Below the pieces are notes generated by a model that searched no databases, had not been told where the DNA came from, and was given only the letters and a program-made list of their open reading frames with translations. Source: Pseudomonas sp. SCA2728.1_7 (GTDB lineage Bacteria; Pseudomonadota; Gammaproteobacteria; Pseudomonadales; Pseudomonadaceae). From it: 64,000 bases of DNA. Each line of letters starts with the position of its first letter. Position 1 is the stretch's first letter. The position numbers and the translations under genes are program-made. Positions 34,161-43,565 of this stretch are shown here, piece after piece. The DNA lies in NCBI RefSeq assembly GCF_018138145.1, contig NZ_CP073104.1, positions 1,364,001 to 1,428,000 on the forward strand, in the 5' to 3' direction.

Positions 34161-37079
34161 ATGTCCCTGATAGTTCTACTGCTTCTGCCATTCATTGGCA
34201 GCTGTCTGGCAGCGGTGCTGCCACACAATGCGCGCAATACCGAATCCCTGTTGGCAGGTCTGGTCGCTCTGATCGGCACCGTCCAGGTCGCGCTGTTGTA
34301 CCCGCAAATTGCCCACGGCGGCGTGATCCGCGAAGAATTCATGTGGCTGCCCAGCCTCGGCCTGAACTTCGTTCTGCGCATGGACGGCTTCGCCTGGCTG
34401 TTCTCGATGCTGGTGCTCGGCATCGGCACGCTCGTTTCTCTCTATGCGCGTTATTACATGTCGCCGGACGATCCGGTGCCGCGTTTCTTCGCGTTTTTCC
34501 TGGCGTTCATGGGCGCCATGCTCGGTCTGGTGATCTCCGGCAATCTGATCCAGATCGTGTTTTTCTGGGAGCTGACCAGCCTCTTCTCGTTCCTGCTGAT
34601 CGGCTACTGGCACCACCGCGCCGACGCCCGTCGCGGCGCGTACATGGCGCTGATGGTCACCGGTGCCGGCGGATTATGCCTGCTGGCGGGGGTCATGATT
34701 CTCGGCCATGTCGTCGGCAGCTATGACCTCGACAAGGTCCTGGCCGCCGGCGACATGATTCGTGCACACGCCCTCTACCCTATTCTTTTACCCCTGATTC
34801 TTATCGGCGCACTCAGCAAAAGCGCACAGTTCCCTTTCCACTTCTGGCTGCCCCATGCCATGGCGGCGCCGACACCCGTCTCCGCCTATCTGCACTCGGC
34901 CACCATGGTCAAGGCCGGGGTTTTCCTGCTCGCGCGCCTGTGGCCGTCGTTGTCTGGCAGTGAAGAATGGTTCTACATCGTCAGCGGCGCCGGCGCGTGT
35001 ACGCTGTTGCTCGGCGCGTATTGCGCGATGTTCCAGAACGATCTCAAAGGTCTGCTGGCCTACTCGACCATCAGCCACCTCGGTCTGATCACTTTGCTGC
35101 TAGGCCTGAACAGCCCGCTGGCGGCGGTGGCGGCGGTGTTCCACATCCTCAACCACGCGACGTTCAAGGCTTCGCTGTTCATGGCCGCTGGCATCATCGA
35201 CCACGAAAGCGGCACCCGCGATATCCGCAAACTCAGCGGCCTGATCAAACTGATTCCCTTCACCGCGACGCTGGCCATGGTTGCCAGCGCCTCGATGGCA
35301 GGCGTGCCGCTGCTTAACGGCTTCCTGTCGAAGGAAATGTTCTTCGCTGAAACCGTGTTTATCAACGCCACCGCGTGGGTCGAAGCGGCGCTGCCGATTG
35401 TCGCGACGATTGCCGGCACATTCAGCGTTGCCTACTCGCTGCGCTTCACCGTCGATGTGTTCTTCGGTCCGCCGGCCACCGACCTGCCGCACACGCCGCA
35501 CGAACCTCCACGCTGGATGCGTGCGCCGGTGGAATTGCTGGTATTCACCTGTTTGTTGGTGGGGATTTTCCCCGCGCAGATCGTCGGTCCATTGCTCGCG
35601 GCAGCCGCGCTACCGGTGGTTGGCGGCACGCTGCCGGAATACAGCCTGGCAATCTGGCACGGCCTGAACGCGCCGATGATCATGAGCCTGATCGCCATGT
35701 CCGGCGGCATCGTTCTGTACCTGCTGCTGCGCAACCAGTTCAAACTCGGCCGTTTCAAATACCCGCCGCTGGTAGGCCGTTTCAACGGCAAGCGCCTGTT
35801 CGAGCGCAGTCTGGTAGTGATGATGCGCCTGGCCCGCCGCCTCGAGCGGCGACTCGGCACCAAGCGTCTGCAGATGCAGCTATTCCTGATGGTACTGGCG
35901 GCGGTACTCGCCGGTCTGATCCCGATGCTGCACAGCACGCTGAGCTGGGGCGATCGGCCGAAGATTCCCGGCTCGATCGTATTTGTGACCCTGTGGCTGC
36001 TGGCGATTGCCTGTGCTCTTGGCGCCGCATGGCAGGCCAAGTACCACCGTCTCGCCGCTCTGACCATGGTCAGCGTCTGCGGCTTGATGACCTGCGTGAC
36101 CTTCGTCTGGTTCTCCGCGCCTGATCTGGCCCTGACGCAACTGGCGGTCGAAGTGGTCACCACCGTGCTGATCCTGCTCGGTCTGCGCTGGTTGCCACGC
36201 CGTATCGAAGAAGTCTCGCCACTGCCAAGCAGCCTGCGCAAGGCGCGGATTCGTCGTCTGCGCGACTTGCTGCTGTCGATAGCCGTCGGCGGTGGCATGG
36301 CGCTGCTGTCCTACGCGATGCTGACGCGGCAGACGCCGAACGACATTTCCTCGTTCTACCTCAGCCGCGCCATGCCCGAGGGCGGCGGCAGCAACGTGGT
36401 CAACGTGATGCTGGTGGATTTCCGTGGCTTCGACACTCTCGGTGAAATCACCGTGCTGGTCGCCGTCGCACTGACCGTATTCGCCCTGCTCCGCCGTTTC
36501 CGCCCACCGAAAGAAAGCCTGCAACTGCCCGCCCAGCAACGCTTGCTGGCGCCGGACGTGGTCACCGATCTGGTCAACCCGCGTTCGGCCAGTGACACCG
36601 CGCTCGGTTTCATGATGGTGCCGGCAGTGTTGGTGCGTCTGTTGCTGCCAATTGCGCTGGTGGTGTCGTTCTACCTGTTCATGCGCGGGCACAACCAACC
36701 GGGCGGCGGTTTCGTTGCCGGTCTGGTGATGTCGGTGGCGTTCATCCTGCAATACATGGTCGCCGGTACGCAGTGGGTCGAAGCACAAATGAGCCTGCGA
36801 CCATTGCGCTGGATGGGCACCGGACTGCTGTTCGCCACCGCTACCGGCCTCGGGGCGATGTTGGTCGGTTATCCGTTCTTGACCACGCACACCTGGCATT
36901 TCAGCTTGCCAGTGCTGGGTGACATCCATGTTGCCAGTGCACTGTTTTTCGACATTGGCGTATACGGCGTGGTGGTCGGCTCGACGCTGTTGATCCTCAC
37001 TGCCCTCGCCCACCAATCGGTGCGGGGTCACAAGACCGCATCGCTGCCCAAGTCCGTCGCCACCAAGGGAGCCGTCTGA
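34161..37079 (+). CDS. mrpA: Mrp-type cation/proton antiporter subunit A (fused A+B)
   Basis: A 972-residue inner-membrane protein. The N-terminal two-thirds is a complex I NuoL-like Proton_antipo domain (FPFHFWLPHAMAAPTPVSAY and FQNDLKGLLAYSTISHLG), followed by the MrpA C-terminal and an MrpB-like domain (GHNQPGGGFVAGLVMS near residue 845), so A and B are fused as in other Pseudomonas and rhizobial Pha systems. It is the largest of seven subunits that exchange Na+ or K+ for protons and give salt and alkali tolerance. Its TGA overlaps the mrpC ATG by one base. Confidence 0.95.
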   Translation: MSLIVLLLLPFIGSCLAAVLPHNARNTESLLAGLVALIGTVQVALLYPQIAHGGVIREEFMWLPSLGLNFVLRMDGFAWLFSMLVLGIGTLVSLYARYYMSPDDPVPRFFAFFLAFMGAMLGLVISGNLIQIVFFWELTSLFSFLLIGYWHHRADARRGAYMALMVTGAGGLCLLAGVMILGHVVGSYDLDKVLAAGDMIRAHALYPILLPLILIGALSKSAQFPFHFWLPHAMAAPTPVSAYLHSATMVKAGVFLLARLWPSLSGSEEWFYIVSGAGACTLLLGAYCAMFQNDLKGLLAYSTISHLGLITLLLGLNSPLAAVAAVFHILNHATFKASLFMAAGIIDHESGTRDIRKLSGLIKLIPFTATLAMVASASMAGVPLLNGFLSKEMFFAETVFINATAWVEAALPIVATIAGTFSVAYSLRFTVDVFFGPPATDLPHTPHEPPRWMRAPVELLVFTCLLVGIFPAQIVGPLLAAAALPVVGGTLPEYSLAIWHGLNAPMIMSLIAMSGGIVLYLLLRNQFKLGRFKYPPLVGRFNGKRLFERSLVVMMRLARRLERRLGTKRLQMQLFLMVLAAVLAGLIPMLHSTLSWGDRPKIPGSIVFVTLWLLAIACALGAAWQAKYHRLAALTMVSVCGLMTCVTFVWFSAPDLALTQLAVEVVTTVLILLGLRWLPRRIEEVSPLPSSLRKARIRRLRDLLLSIAVGGGMALLSYAMLTRQTPNDISSFYLSRAMPEGGGSNVVNVMLVDFRGFDTLGEITVLVAVALTVFALLRRFRPPKESLQLPAQQRLLAPDVVTDLVNPRSASDTALGFMMVPAVLVRLLLPIALVVSFYLFMRGHNQPGGGFVAGLVMSVAFILQYMVAGTQWVEAQMSLRPLRWMGTGLLFATATGLGAMLVGYPFLTTHTWHFSLPVLGDIHVASALFFDIGVYGVVVGSTLLILTALAHQSVRGHKTASLPKSVATKGAV

Positions 37080-37423
37080 TGGAAGAAGTCATCGCAATCG
37101 CCATCGGCGTGCTCGCCGCGTCCGGCGTCTGGCTGATCCTGCGGCCACGGACGTTCCAGGTGGTCATGGGCCTGTGCCTGCTGTCGTATGGCGTCAACCT
37201 GTTCATCTTCAGCATGGGCAGCCTGTTCATCGGCAAGGAGCCGGTGATCAAGGACGGCGTCACGCAAGACTTGCTGCACTACACCGACCCGCTGCCGCAG
37301 GCACTGGTGCTGACTGCGATCGTCATCAGCTTCGCCATGACCGCACTGTTCCTCGTCGTTCTGCTCGCCTCGCGCGGCTTGACCGGCACTGACCACGTCG
37401 ACGGCCGGGAGCCTAAAGAATGA
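37079..37423 (+). CDS. mrpC: Mrp antiporter subunit C
   Basis: A 114-residue, three-segment NuoK-like protein with GLCLLSYGVNLFIFSMG and DPLPQALVLTAIVISFAMTA, the subunit C signature with its conserved proline and glutamine. The start ATG at 37079 overlaps the mrpA stop and its own stop overlaps mrpD by 4 bp, so production is translationally coupled. Confidence 0.95.
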   Translation: MEEVIAIAIGVLAASGVWLILRPRTFQVVMGLCLLSYGVNLFIFSMGSLFIGKEPVIKDGVTQDLLHYTDPLPQALVLTAIVISFAMTALFLVVLLASRGLTGTDHVDGREPKE

Positions 37424-39099
37424 TGGCGATGACTCACCTGATCGCCGCACCGATTCTGCTGCCGCTGCTGACCGCCGCCATCATGCTGATGCTCGGCGAG
37501 CGGCACCGACCGCTGAAGGCGAAAATCAATCTGTTCTCCAGCCTCGTCGGCCTGTTCATTTCGGTGCTGCTGCTGCAATGGACGCAGACCACCGGCGTGC
37601 CCGGCTCCATTGGCGTGTACCTGCCGGGCAACTGGCAGGCGCCGTTCGGCATTGTGCTGGTGGTCGATCGCCTGTCGGCGCTGATGCTGGTGCTGACCGG
37701 GATCATCGGCGTCAGCGCTTTGCTGTTTGCCATGGCCCGTTGGGACGGCGCCGGTTCGAGTTTCCACGCGCTGTTCCAGATTCAGTTGATGGGTCTCTAC
37801 GGCGCTTTCCTGACGGCGGATCTGTTCAACCTGTTCGTGTTCTTCGAAGTGCTGCTGGCGGCTTCTTATGGCTTGTTGTTGCATGGGTCGGGTCGGGCGC
37901 GGGTTTCGTCGGGGCTGCATTACATCTCGATCAACCTGCTCGCCTCCTCCCTGTTTCTGATCGGCGCGGCATTGATCTACGGCGTCACCGGCACGCTGAA
38001 CATGGCCGATCTGGCGCTGAAGATTCCGCTGGTGCCGGAGGCCGACCGGGGTTTGCTGCACGCCGGTGCGGGGATTCTCGCTGTCGCGTTCCTGGCCAAG
38101 GCTGGCATGTGGCCGCTGAACTTCTGGCTGGTGCCAGCCTATTCCTCGGCCAGTGCACCGGTGGCGGCGATGTTCGCGATTATGACCAAGGTTGGCGTCT
38201 ACACCCTGCTGCGTCTGTGGACGCTGTTGTTCTCAGGGCAGGCCGGTGCGTCGGCATTCTTCGGTGGCGACTGGCTGATCTACGGCGGCATGGCGACCAT
38301 GGTCTGCGCAGGCCTGGCAATTCTCGCCGCGCAACGCCTGGAGCGCATGGCCAGCCTGAGCATTCTGGTGTCGGCGGGGATTCTGCTGTCCGCCGTCGGT
38401 TTCGCCCAGCCGAACCTGATCGGCGCGGCGCTGTTCTATCTGGTCAGCTCGACGCTGGCATTGAGCGCGCTGTTCCTGCTGGCCGAGTTGATCGAGCGTT
38501 CGCGCTCGGCCAACGAGATCCCGCTGGAAGACGAAAGCGAACTGCTGCCGCGTCCGCAGGAGTCCCTGCAACCCCCCAAAGGCATCAACCTCGATGACGA
38601 GCAGAAAGCCGTGGTCGGTCAGGTCATCCCGTGGACCATGGCGTTTCTCGGCCTGAGTTTCATTGCTTGCGCCCTACTGATCATTGGCATGCCGCCGCTG
38701 TCCGGCTTCATCGGCAAACTCAGCCTGATCGGTGCATTGCTCAATCCGCTGGGGCTGGGCACTGGCGCGCCGATTTCCAACGCGGCCTGGGCGTTGCTGG
38801 CGCTGCTGATCCTTACCGGGCTGGCGTCGTTGATGGCGTTCTCGCGTCTCGGCATTCAGCGCTTCTGGACGCCAGAGGAGCGCCCTTCACCGCTACTGCG
38901 CAAACTCGAATGCGCACCGATTTTCCTGTTGCTCGGGCTGAGCATCGTCCTGACCTTCAAGGCTGAGCCGCTGCTGCGCTACACCCAGGCTACCGCCGAG
39001 GCGCTGAACAACCCGCAGCAATACGTCATGGCGGTGCTCGGCACCCGTGCCGTACCGAGCCCGGAAGCCAAATCGGCGATGCTGGAGGTGCAGCCATGA
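37420..39099 (+). CDS. mrpD: Mrp antiporter subunit D
   Basis: A 559-residue NuoM/N-like Proton_antipo protein. It shows FQIQLMGLYGAFLTADLFNLF, FLAKAGMWPLNFWLVPAYSSAS and GMPPLSGFIGKLSLIGALL. Length is longer than the roughly 500 residues of Bacillus MrpD, with an extra hydrophilic insert near residues 365-400 (NEIPLEDESELLPRPQE), as in other Pseudomonas homologues. It overlaps both neighbours by 4 bp. Confidence 0.95.
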   Translation: MMAMTHLIAAPILLPLLTAAIMLMLGERHRPLKAKINLFSSLVGLFISVLLLQWTQTTGVPGSIGVYLPGNWQAPFGIVLVVDRLSALMLVLTGIIGVSALLFAMARWDGAGSSFHALFQIQLMGLYGAFLTADLFNLFVFFEVLLAASYGLLLHGSGRARVSSGLHYISINLLASSLFLIGAALIYGVTGTLNMADLALKIPLVPEADRGLLHAGAGILAVAFLAKAGMWPLNFWLVPAYSSASAPVAAMFAIMTKVGVYTLLRLWTLLFSGQAGASAFFGGDWLIYGGMATMVCAGLAILAAQRLERMASLSILVSAGILLSAVGFAQPNLIGAALFYLVSSTLALSALFLLAELIERSRSANEIPLEDESELLPRPQESLQPPKGINLDDEQKAVVGQVIPWTMAFLGLSFIACALLIIGMPPLSGFIGKLSLIGALLNPLGLGTGAPISNAAWALLALLILTGLASLMAFSRLGIQRFWTPEERPSPLLRKLECAPIFLLLGLSIVLTFKAEPLLRYTQATAEALNNPQQYVMAVLGTRAVPSPEAKSAMLEVQP

Positions 39100-39584
39100 A
39101 GCGTGTGTTTCCTGCACCGTTGTTGTCGCTGGCACTGTGTGCCTTGTGGCTGACCCTGAACCTGTCGGTCAGCCCGGGCAATCTGCTGCTCGGCGCAATA
39201 CTGGGCTTTGCTGCACCGTTGATGATGCGCAAGTTGCGTCCGAAACAGGTACGCATTCGCCGCCCTGGAACGATCCTGCGCCTGTTCCTGCTCGTGGGCC
39301 GTGACGTGGTGACGTCCAACCTGATCGTCGCGTGGGGCGTACTCAACGCCGGTCGTCGCCCGCCGCGTTCAGGCTTTGTCAAAGTGCCACTGGACTTGCG
39401 CGACGCCCACGGTCTGGCGACTCTGGCGATGATCTGCACGGTGGTGCCCGGCACGGTTTGGTCGGAGCTGTCGCTGGATCGCAGCATTCTGCTGTTGCAC
39501 GTCTGGGATCTGGATGACGAAGCGCAATTCATCGAGCACTTCAAGAGCACCTACGAGCGGCCGTTGATGGAGATTTTCGAATGA
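39096..39584 (+). CDS. mrpE: Mrp antiporter subunit E
   Basis: A 162-residue protein with two or three N-terminal hydrophobic segments and a cytoplasmic domain containing TLAMICTVVPGTVWSELSLD, the MrpE signature (CxxxxxPGTxxxE). Starts inside the mrpD stop (ATGA) and overlaps mrpF. Confidence 0.95.
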   Translation: MKRVFPAPLLSLALCALWLTLNLSVSPGNLLLGAILGFAAPLMMRKLRPKQVRIRRPGTILRLFLLVGRDVVTSNLIVAWGVLNAGRRPPRSGFVKVPLDLRDAHGLATLAMICTVVPGTVWSELSLDRSILLLHVWDLDDEAQFIEHFKSTYERPLMEIFE

Positions 39585-39859
39585 GCCCATTACTGTCGAA
39601 CGCGATTCTGCTGACGCTGTTCCTGTTCTCGCTCGCGATGGTGCTGACGCTGGTGCGCTTGTTCAAAGGCCCGTCGGCGCAGGATCGGGTCCTGGCGCTG
39701 GATTACCTGTACATCGTCGCCATGCTGATGATGCTGACGCTGGGTATTCGTTATTCCAGTGACACTTACTTCGAGGCGGCGCTGCTGATTGCGCTGTTCG
39801 GCTTCGTCGGCTCGTTTGCCCTGGCGAAATTCCTGCTGCGTGGCGAGGTGATCGAATGA
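39581..39859 (+). CDS. mrpF: Mrp antiporter subunit F
   Basis: A 92-residue, three-segment protein with VRLFKGPSAQDRVLALDYLY, the conserved GPsxxDRvxxxD pattern of subunit F. Coupled on both sides by 4-bp overlaps. Confidence 0.95.
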   Translation: MSPLLSNAILLTLFLFSLAMVLTLVRLFKGPSAQDRVLALDYLYIVAMLMMLTLGIRYSSDTYFEAALLIALFGFVGSFALAKFLLRGEVIE

Positions 39860-40218
39860 ATGCAGAATTGTCTCTGTGGGTCGAGATTCCGGTGGCGATC
39901 CTGCTGGTGCTCAGCGGTTTGTTTGCGTTGATCGGCGCGATCGGATTGTTGCGCATGAAGGATTACTTCCAGCGCATGCATCCGCCGGCACTGGCTTCGA
40001 CACTGGGCGCGTGGTGTGTGGCACTGGCGTCGATCATCTGTTTTTCGGCGTTGAAGTCCGGGCCGGTCATACATGCCTGGCTGATTCCGATTTTGCTGGC
40101 GATCACTGTGCCGGTGACTACTTTGCTGCTGGCGCGGGCGGCGTTGTTCCGCAAGCGCATGGCTGGGGATGATGTGCCGGCAGAGGTCAGTAGCCGCCGT
40201 ACCGAGAGTGGTAGCTGA
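39856..40218 (+). CDS. mrpG: Mrp antiporter subunit G
   Basis: A 120-residue protein, last in the operon, with GLFALIGAIGLLRMKDYFQR followed by MHPPALASTLG, the subunit G hallmark (G-L-L-R-x-x-D-x-x-x-R-x-H). The C-terminal hydrophilic tail is variable. A REP pair follows 12 bp after the stop. Confidence 0.95.
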   Translation: MNAELSLWVEIPVAILLVLSGLFALIGAIGLLRMKDYFQRMHPPALASTLGAWCVALASIICFSALKSGPVIHAWLIPILLAITVPVTTLLLARAALFRKRMAGDDVPAEVSSRRTESGS

Positions 40219-40230
40219 AGATTTGTAGAT

Positions 40231-40305
40231 GACGCCATCGCGAGCAGGCTCACTCCTACAGGGGAACGCATTCCAAATGTAGGCCTTCGCCTGCTCGCGA
40301 TAGCA
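40231..40305. repeat. Inverted REP pair
   Basis: GACGCCATCGCGAGCAGGCT and the opposing CTTCGCCTGCTCGCGATAGC lie between mrpG and the convergent DUF3995 gene. The right arm has diverged (GGCCTTCGCC in place of GGAGTGAGCC). Confidence 0.88.
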
Positions 40306-40326
40306 ATCTTCATATCACCTCAAATT

Positions 40327-40767
40327 TCAAACCCAAGCCACCGCCAACAACCCCGCCCCCAACACCGCACACAACGGCGAATACACCCAGGTGTCCAGCC
40401 GCGCAAACCGTGAGTCCTTCACTTCCTTGAAGAACCCGACCAGATTGGAATCACCAATCGCCCGGGCAAACATCAACAGCGCAATCGCGCTGATCACCCA
40501 TTGCAGCGCCTTGTGCGTCACCGCCGGCACTCCCCAGCCAACCCGCATGCACACCAACGCCGCAATCACCAACAGCGCCGCTGCCACGATCAACGTGAGC
40601 CAGCCCGAAGGCTTGAACGCCGGCCGCACCGTTGCGACAAATCCGCGCACCGGCACCTGCGGCACCACCACCGCTGCCGCCCATTGCCCACCCAACGCCC
40701 AATACACGTGCATCAAGGCGATTACCGCAAACGTTGTCACCAGCCATTGAGCCAACACAAAGGTCAT
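40327..40767 (-). CDS. DUF3995 family membrane protein
   Basis: A 146-residue protein starting MTFVLAQWLVTTFAVIALMH, with four hydrophobic segments. HVYWALGG near the N-terminus and the final VYSPLCAVLGAGL are the DUF3995 signature. Function unknown. An upstream in-frame extension of 32 residues lacks a ribosome site, while GGAAAGG... sits before the chosen start region. Confidence 0.82.
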   Translation of the reverse strand: MTFVLAQWLVTTFAVIALMHVYWALGGQWAAAVVVPQVPVRGFVATVRPAFKPSGWLTLIVAAALLVIAALVCMRVGWGVPAVTHKALQWVISAIALLMFARAIGDSNLVGFFKEVKDSRFARLDTWVYSPLCAVLGAGLLAVAWV

Positions 40768-40861
40768 GGTTGAAATCCTTGGAAAGGGATTTGAACAAAT
40801 CATCCTAGTCGGATTTTTTTCAAGTGCACGACCGATCAGCGGTACGGTAAAGTGCCGCCCC

Positions 40862-41251
40862 ATGAAATTCTCCCGTTCCGATCGCTCACTGCTGGCCTGG
40901 ATGCTCTATTGCTGCGTCCTGTTCAACGTGTTCGCCTGCAGCATCGGTCACGGACAAATGGTCGGCATGCAGCTGAACGGTATCGGCGGCCAGTTCTGTA
41001 CAGTCGACCCGGCCACCCAAGCGCCGCTCGCCAGTAATCCCACCGAAGAACAACTGCCGACCCTGTCCAAGGCATTCGGCTGCCCGCTGTGCTCGGTCGG
41101 CGGCGGCATGGGCCCGGCGTTCAACTCCAGCCTGACCCTGGCAATCCTGCCGGAACAGCACAGCCCACCGCTGGCGCCCATTGTCAGCGCTGACCTCCCC
41201 GCCCGCTTCACCTGGCCTTCGGCCAATCCTCGCGCCCCACCGCTCGCCTGA
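40862..41251 (+). CDS. DUF2946 family protein
   Basis: A 129-residue protein with an N-terminal hydrophobic segment (LLAWMLYCCVLFNVFACSIG) and the DUF2946 C-P-L-C motif in FGCPLCSVGGG, followed by a C-terminal proline-rich end. The family is usually found beside TonB-dependent receptors and metal genes, as here: the receptor gene starts 89 bp downstream. The CPLC pair could bind a metal such as copper in the periplasm, which is inference. Confidence 0.82.
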   Translation: MKFSRSDRSLLAWMLYCCVLFNVFACSIGHGQMVGMQLNGIGGQFCTVDPATQAPLASNPTEEQLPTLSKAFGCPLCSVGGGMGPAFNSSLTLAILPEQHSPPLAPIVSADLPARFTWPSANPRAPPLA

Positions 41252-41340
41252 GTGTCCCTGCCTTTTTGATTTGTCAGCCCACTGCGCCAACGCGCGGCGT
41301 TTGCCTGTGCGCTGACTCCTAGACAAGCATTCAGGATTCA

Positions 41341-43476
41341 ATGATGAAACAACTCACTTTGCTGGCGAGCCTGTGCGGCTGCCTGTCCGTTAACGTCTGG
41401 GCGCAAGCCACCGTGGATCTGGCGCCGATCACCATCGATGGCGAGTCCGGCGCCGAACCGGGCCTGAGCCTCGACCAATCCAGCGGCATGGCCTCGCGCC
41501 TGGGTTTGAGCGTGCGCGACACACCGGCCTCGGTGGCCATCGCCAATCGCAACGATATCGAACGCCACGGCGCGCAGAACTTCCAGGACGCCGCCAACAC
41601 CTTGCCCGGGGTCAACGCCAGCGCGCCGCCGGGGTTCGGCGGTTTCGTTTCCTATCGTGGCTTCACCAGCAGCCAGATCACCCAGATGTTCAACGGCATC
41701 AACGTTTCCGGCGGCCTCGCGCGGCCGGTCGACTCATGGATCTACGACCGCGTCGAACTGGTCGGCGGCCCGTCATCGTTGATCAATGGCGCAGGCTCCG
41801 TCGGCGGCTCGCTGAACTACGTAACCAAACTTGCCAGCCGCGACGAACAAGATGTTGAAGGTCGGGTCAGCTACGGCACCTACGACACTACCGAAACCGC
41901 GTTCGGCCTCAACCATGCCCTGACCGAGCCAGGCGCCGACGTGCAGCACTACGCGCGCCTCGACGTCAGTCACAACACCAGCAACGGCTACATCGACCGC
42001 CAGGAGCGCGATGCCTGGAGCGTGGCGTTCTCGCTACTCAGCGATCTCACGCCCGACCTGTCGCACACCCTTGCCCTCGAATATCAGGACGAACACGAAG
42101 ACAGTCCGTACTGGGGCACGCCCGTGCTCAACCCCAAGGCCGGCGAGTTGAAGATCGATAAACACAACCGCTTCAACAACTACAACGTCGAGGATGGGCG
42201 TTACGAGCAGCGGACGATCTGGGTACGCTCGATCATCGACTACCGGATCAATGACAGCACCACCCTGCGCAACACGCTGTATCACCTCGACAGCCAGCGC
42301 GATTACCGCAATCTCGAAAGCTACCAGTACAACGCCGACAACACCGCGGTGAACCGCTCCACCGCCTATCAAGTGCGTCATCAGGGCGAGCAGAACGGCA
42401 ACCAGTTCGAACTGCGCCACGACAACACGCTGTTCGGTCTCGACACAACGTGGTCGGGGGGCTTCGAATACAAGGTCAACCAGACCACCAACTCGCCGCT
42501 GAACGTCAAAGGTGCCAGCACGGTCAACCCGAACAACTACCGTCCGGGGCACTTCTACGACATCCCCGGCACCAACCCCAAATTGATCAGCGACAAAACC
42601 AACGAGGTCACCACCAAGGCACTGTTCGTGGAAAACCGGCTGGCGTTGACCGATAAGCTGTCGCTGCTCACCGGTCTGCGTTATGACGACATTGATCTCG
42701 ACGTGACCAACCATCGCACCGTGACCGCCGCCAACCCCAAGCACCTCAAGCGCAGTTGGGAGCCAGTCACCGGCCGCGCCGGCCTGACGTACCAATTCAT
42801 TCCGTCGGCCAACGTCTACGTGCAATACAGCACCGCCGCTGAGCAACCGAATGGCACGCAGGACTTTGATGTCTCGACCGGCAAGCAATGGGAGATCGGC
42901 AGCAAATTCGATTATTTGAATGGACGCGGCTCGGCGACGATTGCCGCCTACACCATTGAGCGAAAGGACTTCGCCGTAACTGATCCGCTGGATCCGACCA
43001 GCAGCATTCCGGTCGGCCAGCAGACCTCGAAAGGGGTAGAAATCGCCAGTTCGTTGCGGATCACCGATAAGCTTTTGGCCGAAGGCAACTTTGCCTGGGT
43101 CGACGCGCAGTACGATGATTTCACCGAAAAGAATGCCGCTGGCGTGGTGGTGTCACGCAAGGGCAACACGCCAACCAACGTGCCGGATCGAGTCGGCAAT
43201 CTGTGGCTGACCTATGACTTCTCGCCGCAATGGCAAGGTGGGGTTGATGCGCGATATGTGGCATCGGTGTATGCAGACACGGCCAACACCATGACCGTGC
43301 CGTCGTACACCTTGTTCGGCAGTTTCCTCAGCTACAAGGTTGATTCGCACACCACCGTGACCGGGCGCGTGCGTAACCTGACCAATGAGGTGTATGCCGA
43401 GTTTGCGCATGTTTCGCCGGCGTATTACCTGGGGACACCGCGCACCTTCGAACTGGCGGTGCAAACGAAGTTTTAA
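41341..43476 (+). CDS. TonB-dependent outer membrane receptor (siderophore type)
   Basis: A 711-residue receptor. A signal peptide (LLASLCGCLSVNVWAQA) is followed by a plug domain (residues about 55-165, with LSVRDTPASVAIANRNDIER and LVGGPSSLINGAGSVGGSLNY) and a 22-strand beta-barrel ending in the phenylalanine of FELAVQTKF. The TonB box is not obvious but a region DLAPITIDGE follows the signal. The plug and the siderophore-receptor pattern suggest ferric-siderophore uptake; a metal role shared with the DUF2946 neighbour is possible. Two consecutive ATGs (41341, 41344) are possible starts. Confidence 0.9.
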   Translation: MMKQLTLLASLCGCLSVNVWAQATVDLAPITIDGESGAEPGLSLDQSSGMASRLGLSVRDTPASVAIANRNDIERHGAQNFQDAANTLPGVNASAPPGFGGFVSYRGFTSSQITQMFNGINVSGGLARPVDSWIYDRVELVGGPSSLINGAGSVGGSLNYVTKLASRDEQDVEGRVSYGTYDTTETAFGLNHALTEPGADVQHYARLDVSHNTSNGYIDRQERDAWSVAFSLLSDLTPDLSHTLALEYQDEHEDSPYWGTPVLNPKAGELKIDKHNRFNNYNVEDGRYEQRTIWVRSIIDYRINDSTTLRNTLYHLDSQRDYRNLESYQYNADNTAVNRSTAYQVRHQGEQNGNQFELRHDNTLFGLDTTWSGGFEYKVNQTTNSPLNVKGASTVNPNNYRPGHFYDIPGTNPKLISDKTNEVTTKALFVENRLALTDKLSLLTGLRYDDIDLDVTNHRTVTAANPKHLKRSWEPVTGRAGLTYQFIPSANVYVQYSTAAEQPNGTQDFDVSTGKQWEIGSKFDYLNGRGSATIAAYTIERKDFAVTDPLDPTSSIPVGQQTSKGVEIASSLRITDKLLAEGNFAWVDAQYDDFTEKNAAGVVVSRKGNTPTNVPDRVGNLWLTYDFSPQWQGGVDARYVASVYADTANTMTVPSYTLFGSFLSYKVDSHTTVTGRVRNLTNEVYAEFAHVSPAYYLGTPRTFELAVQTKF

Positions 43477-43480
43477 AAGC

Positions 43481-43546
43481 ATCGCGAGCAGGCGAAAACC
43501 TACATTTGGAATGCGCTCCCCTGTAGGAGTGAGCCTGCTCGCGATA
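43481..43546. repeat. Inverted REP pair, partly diverged
   Basis: ATCGCGAGCAGGCGAAAACC and GGAGTGAGCCTGCTCGCGAT face each other between the convergent receptor and binding-protein genes. Confidence 0.88.
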
Positions 43547-43565
43547 AGGCCAGCCGCATCAAACC

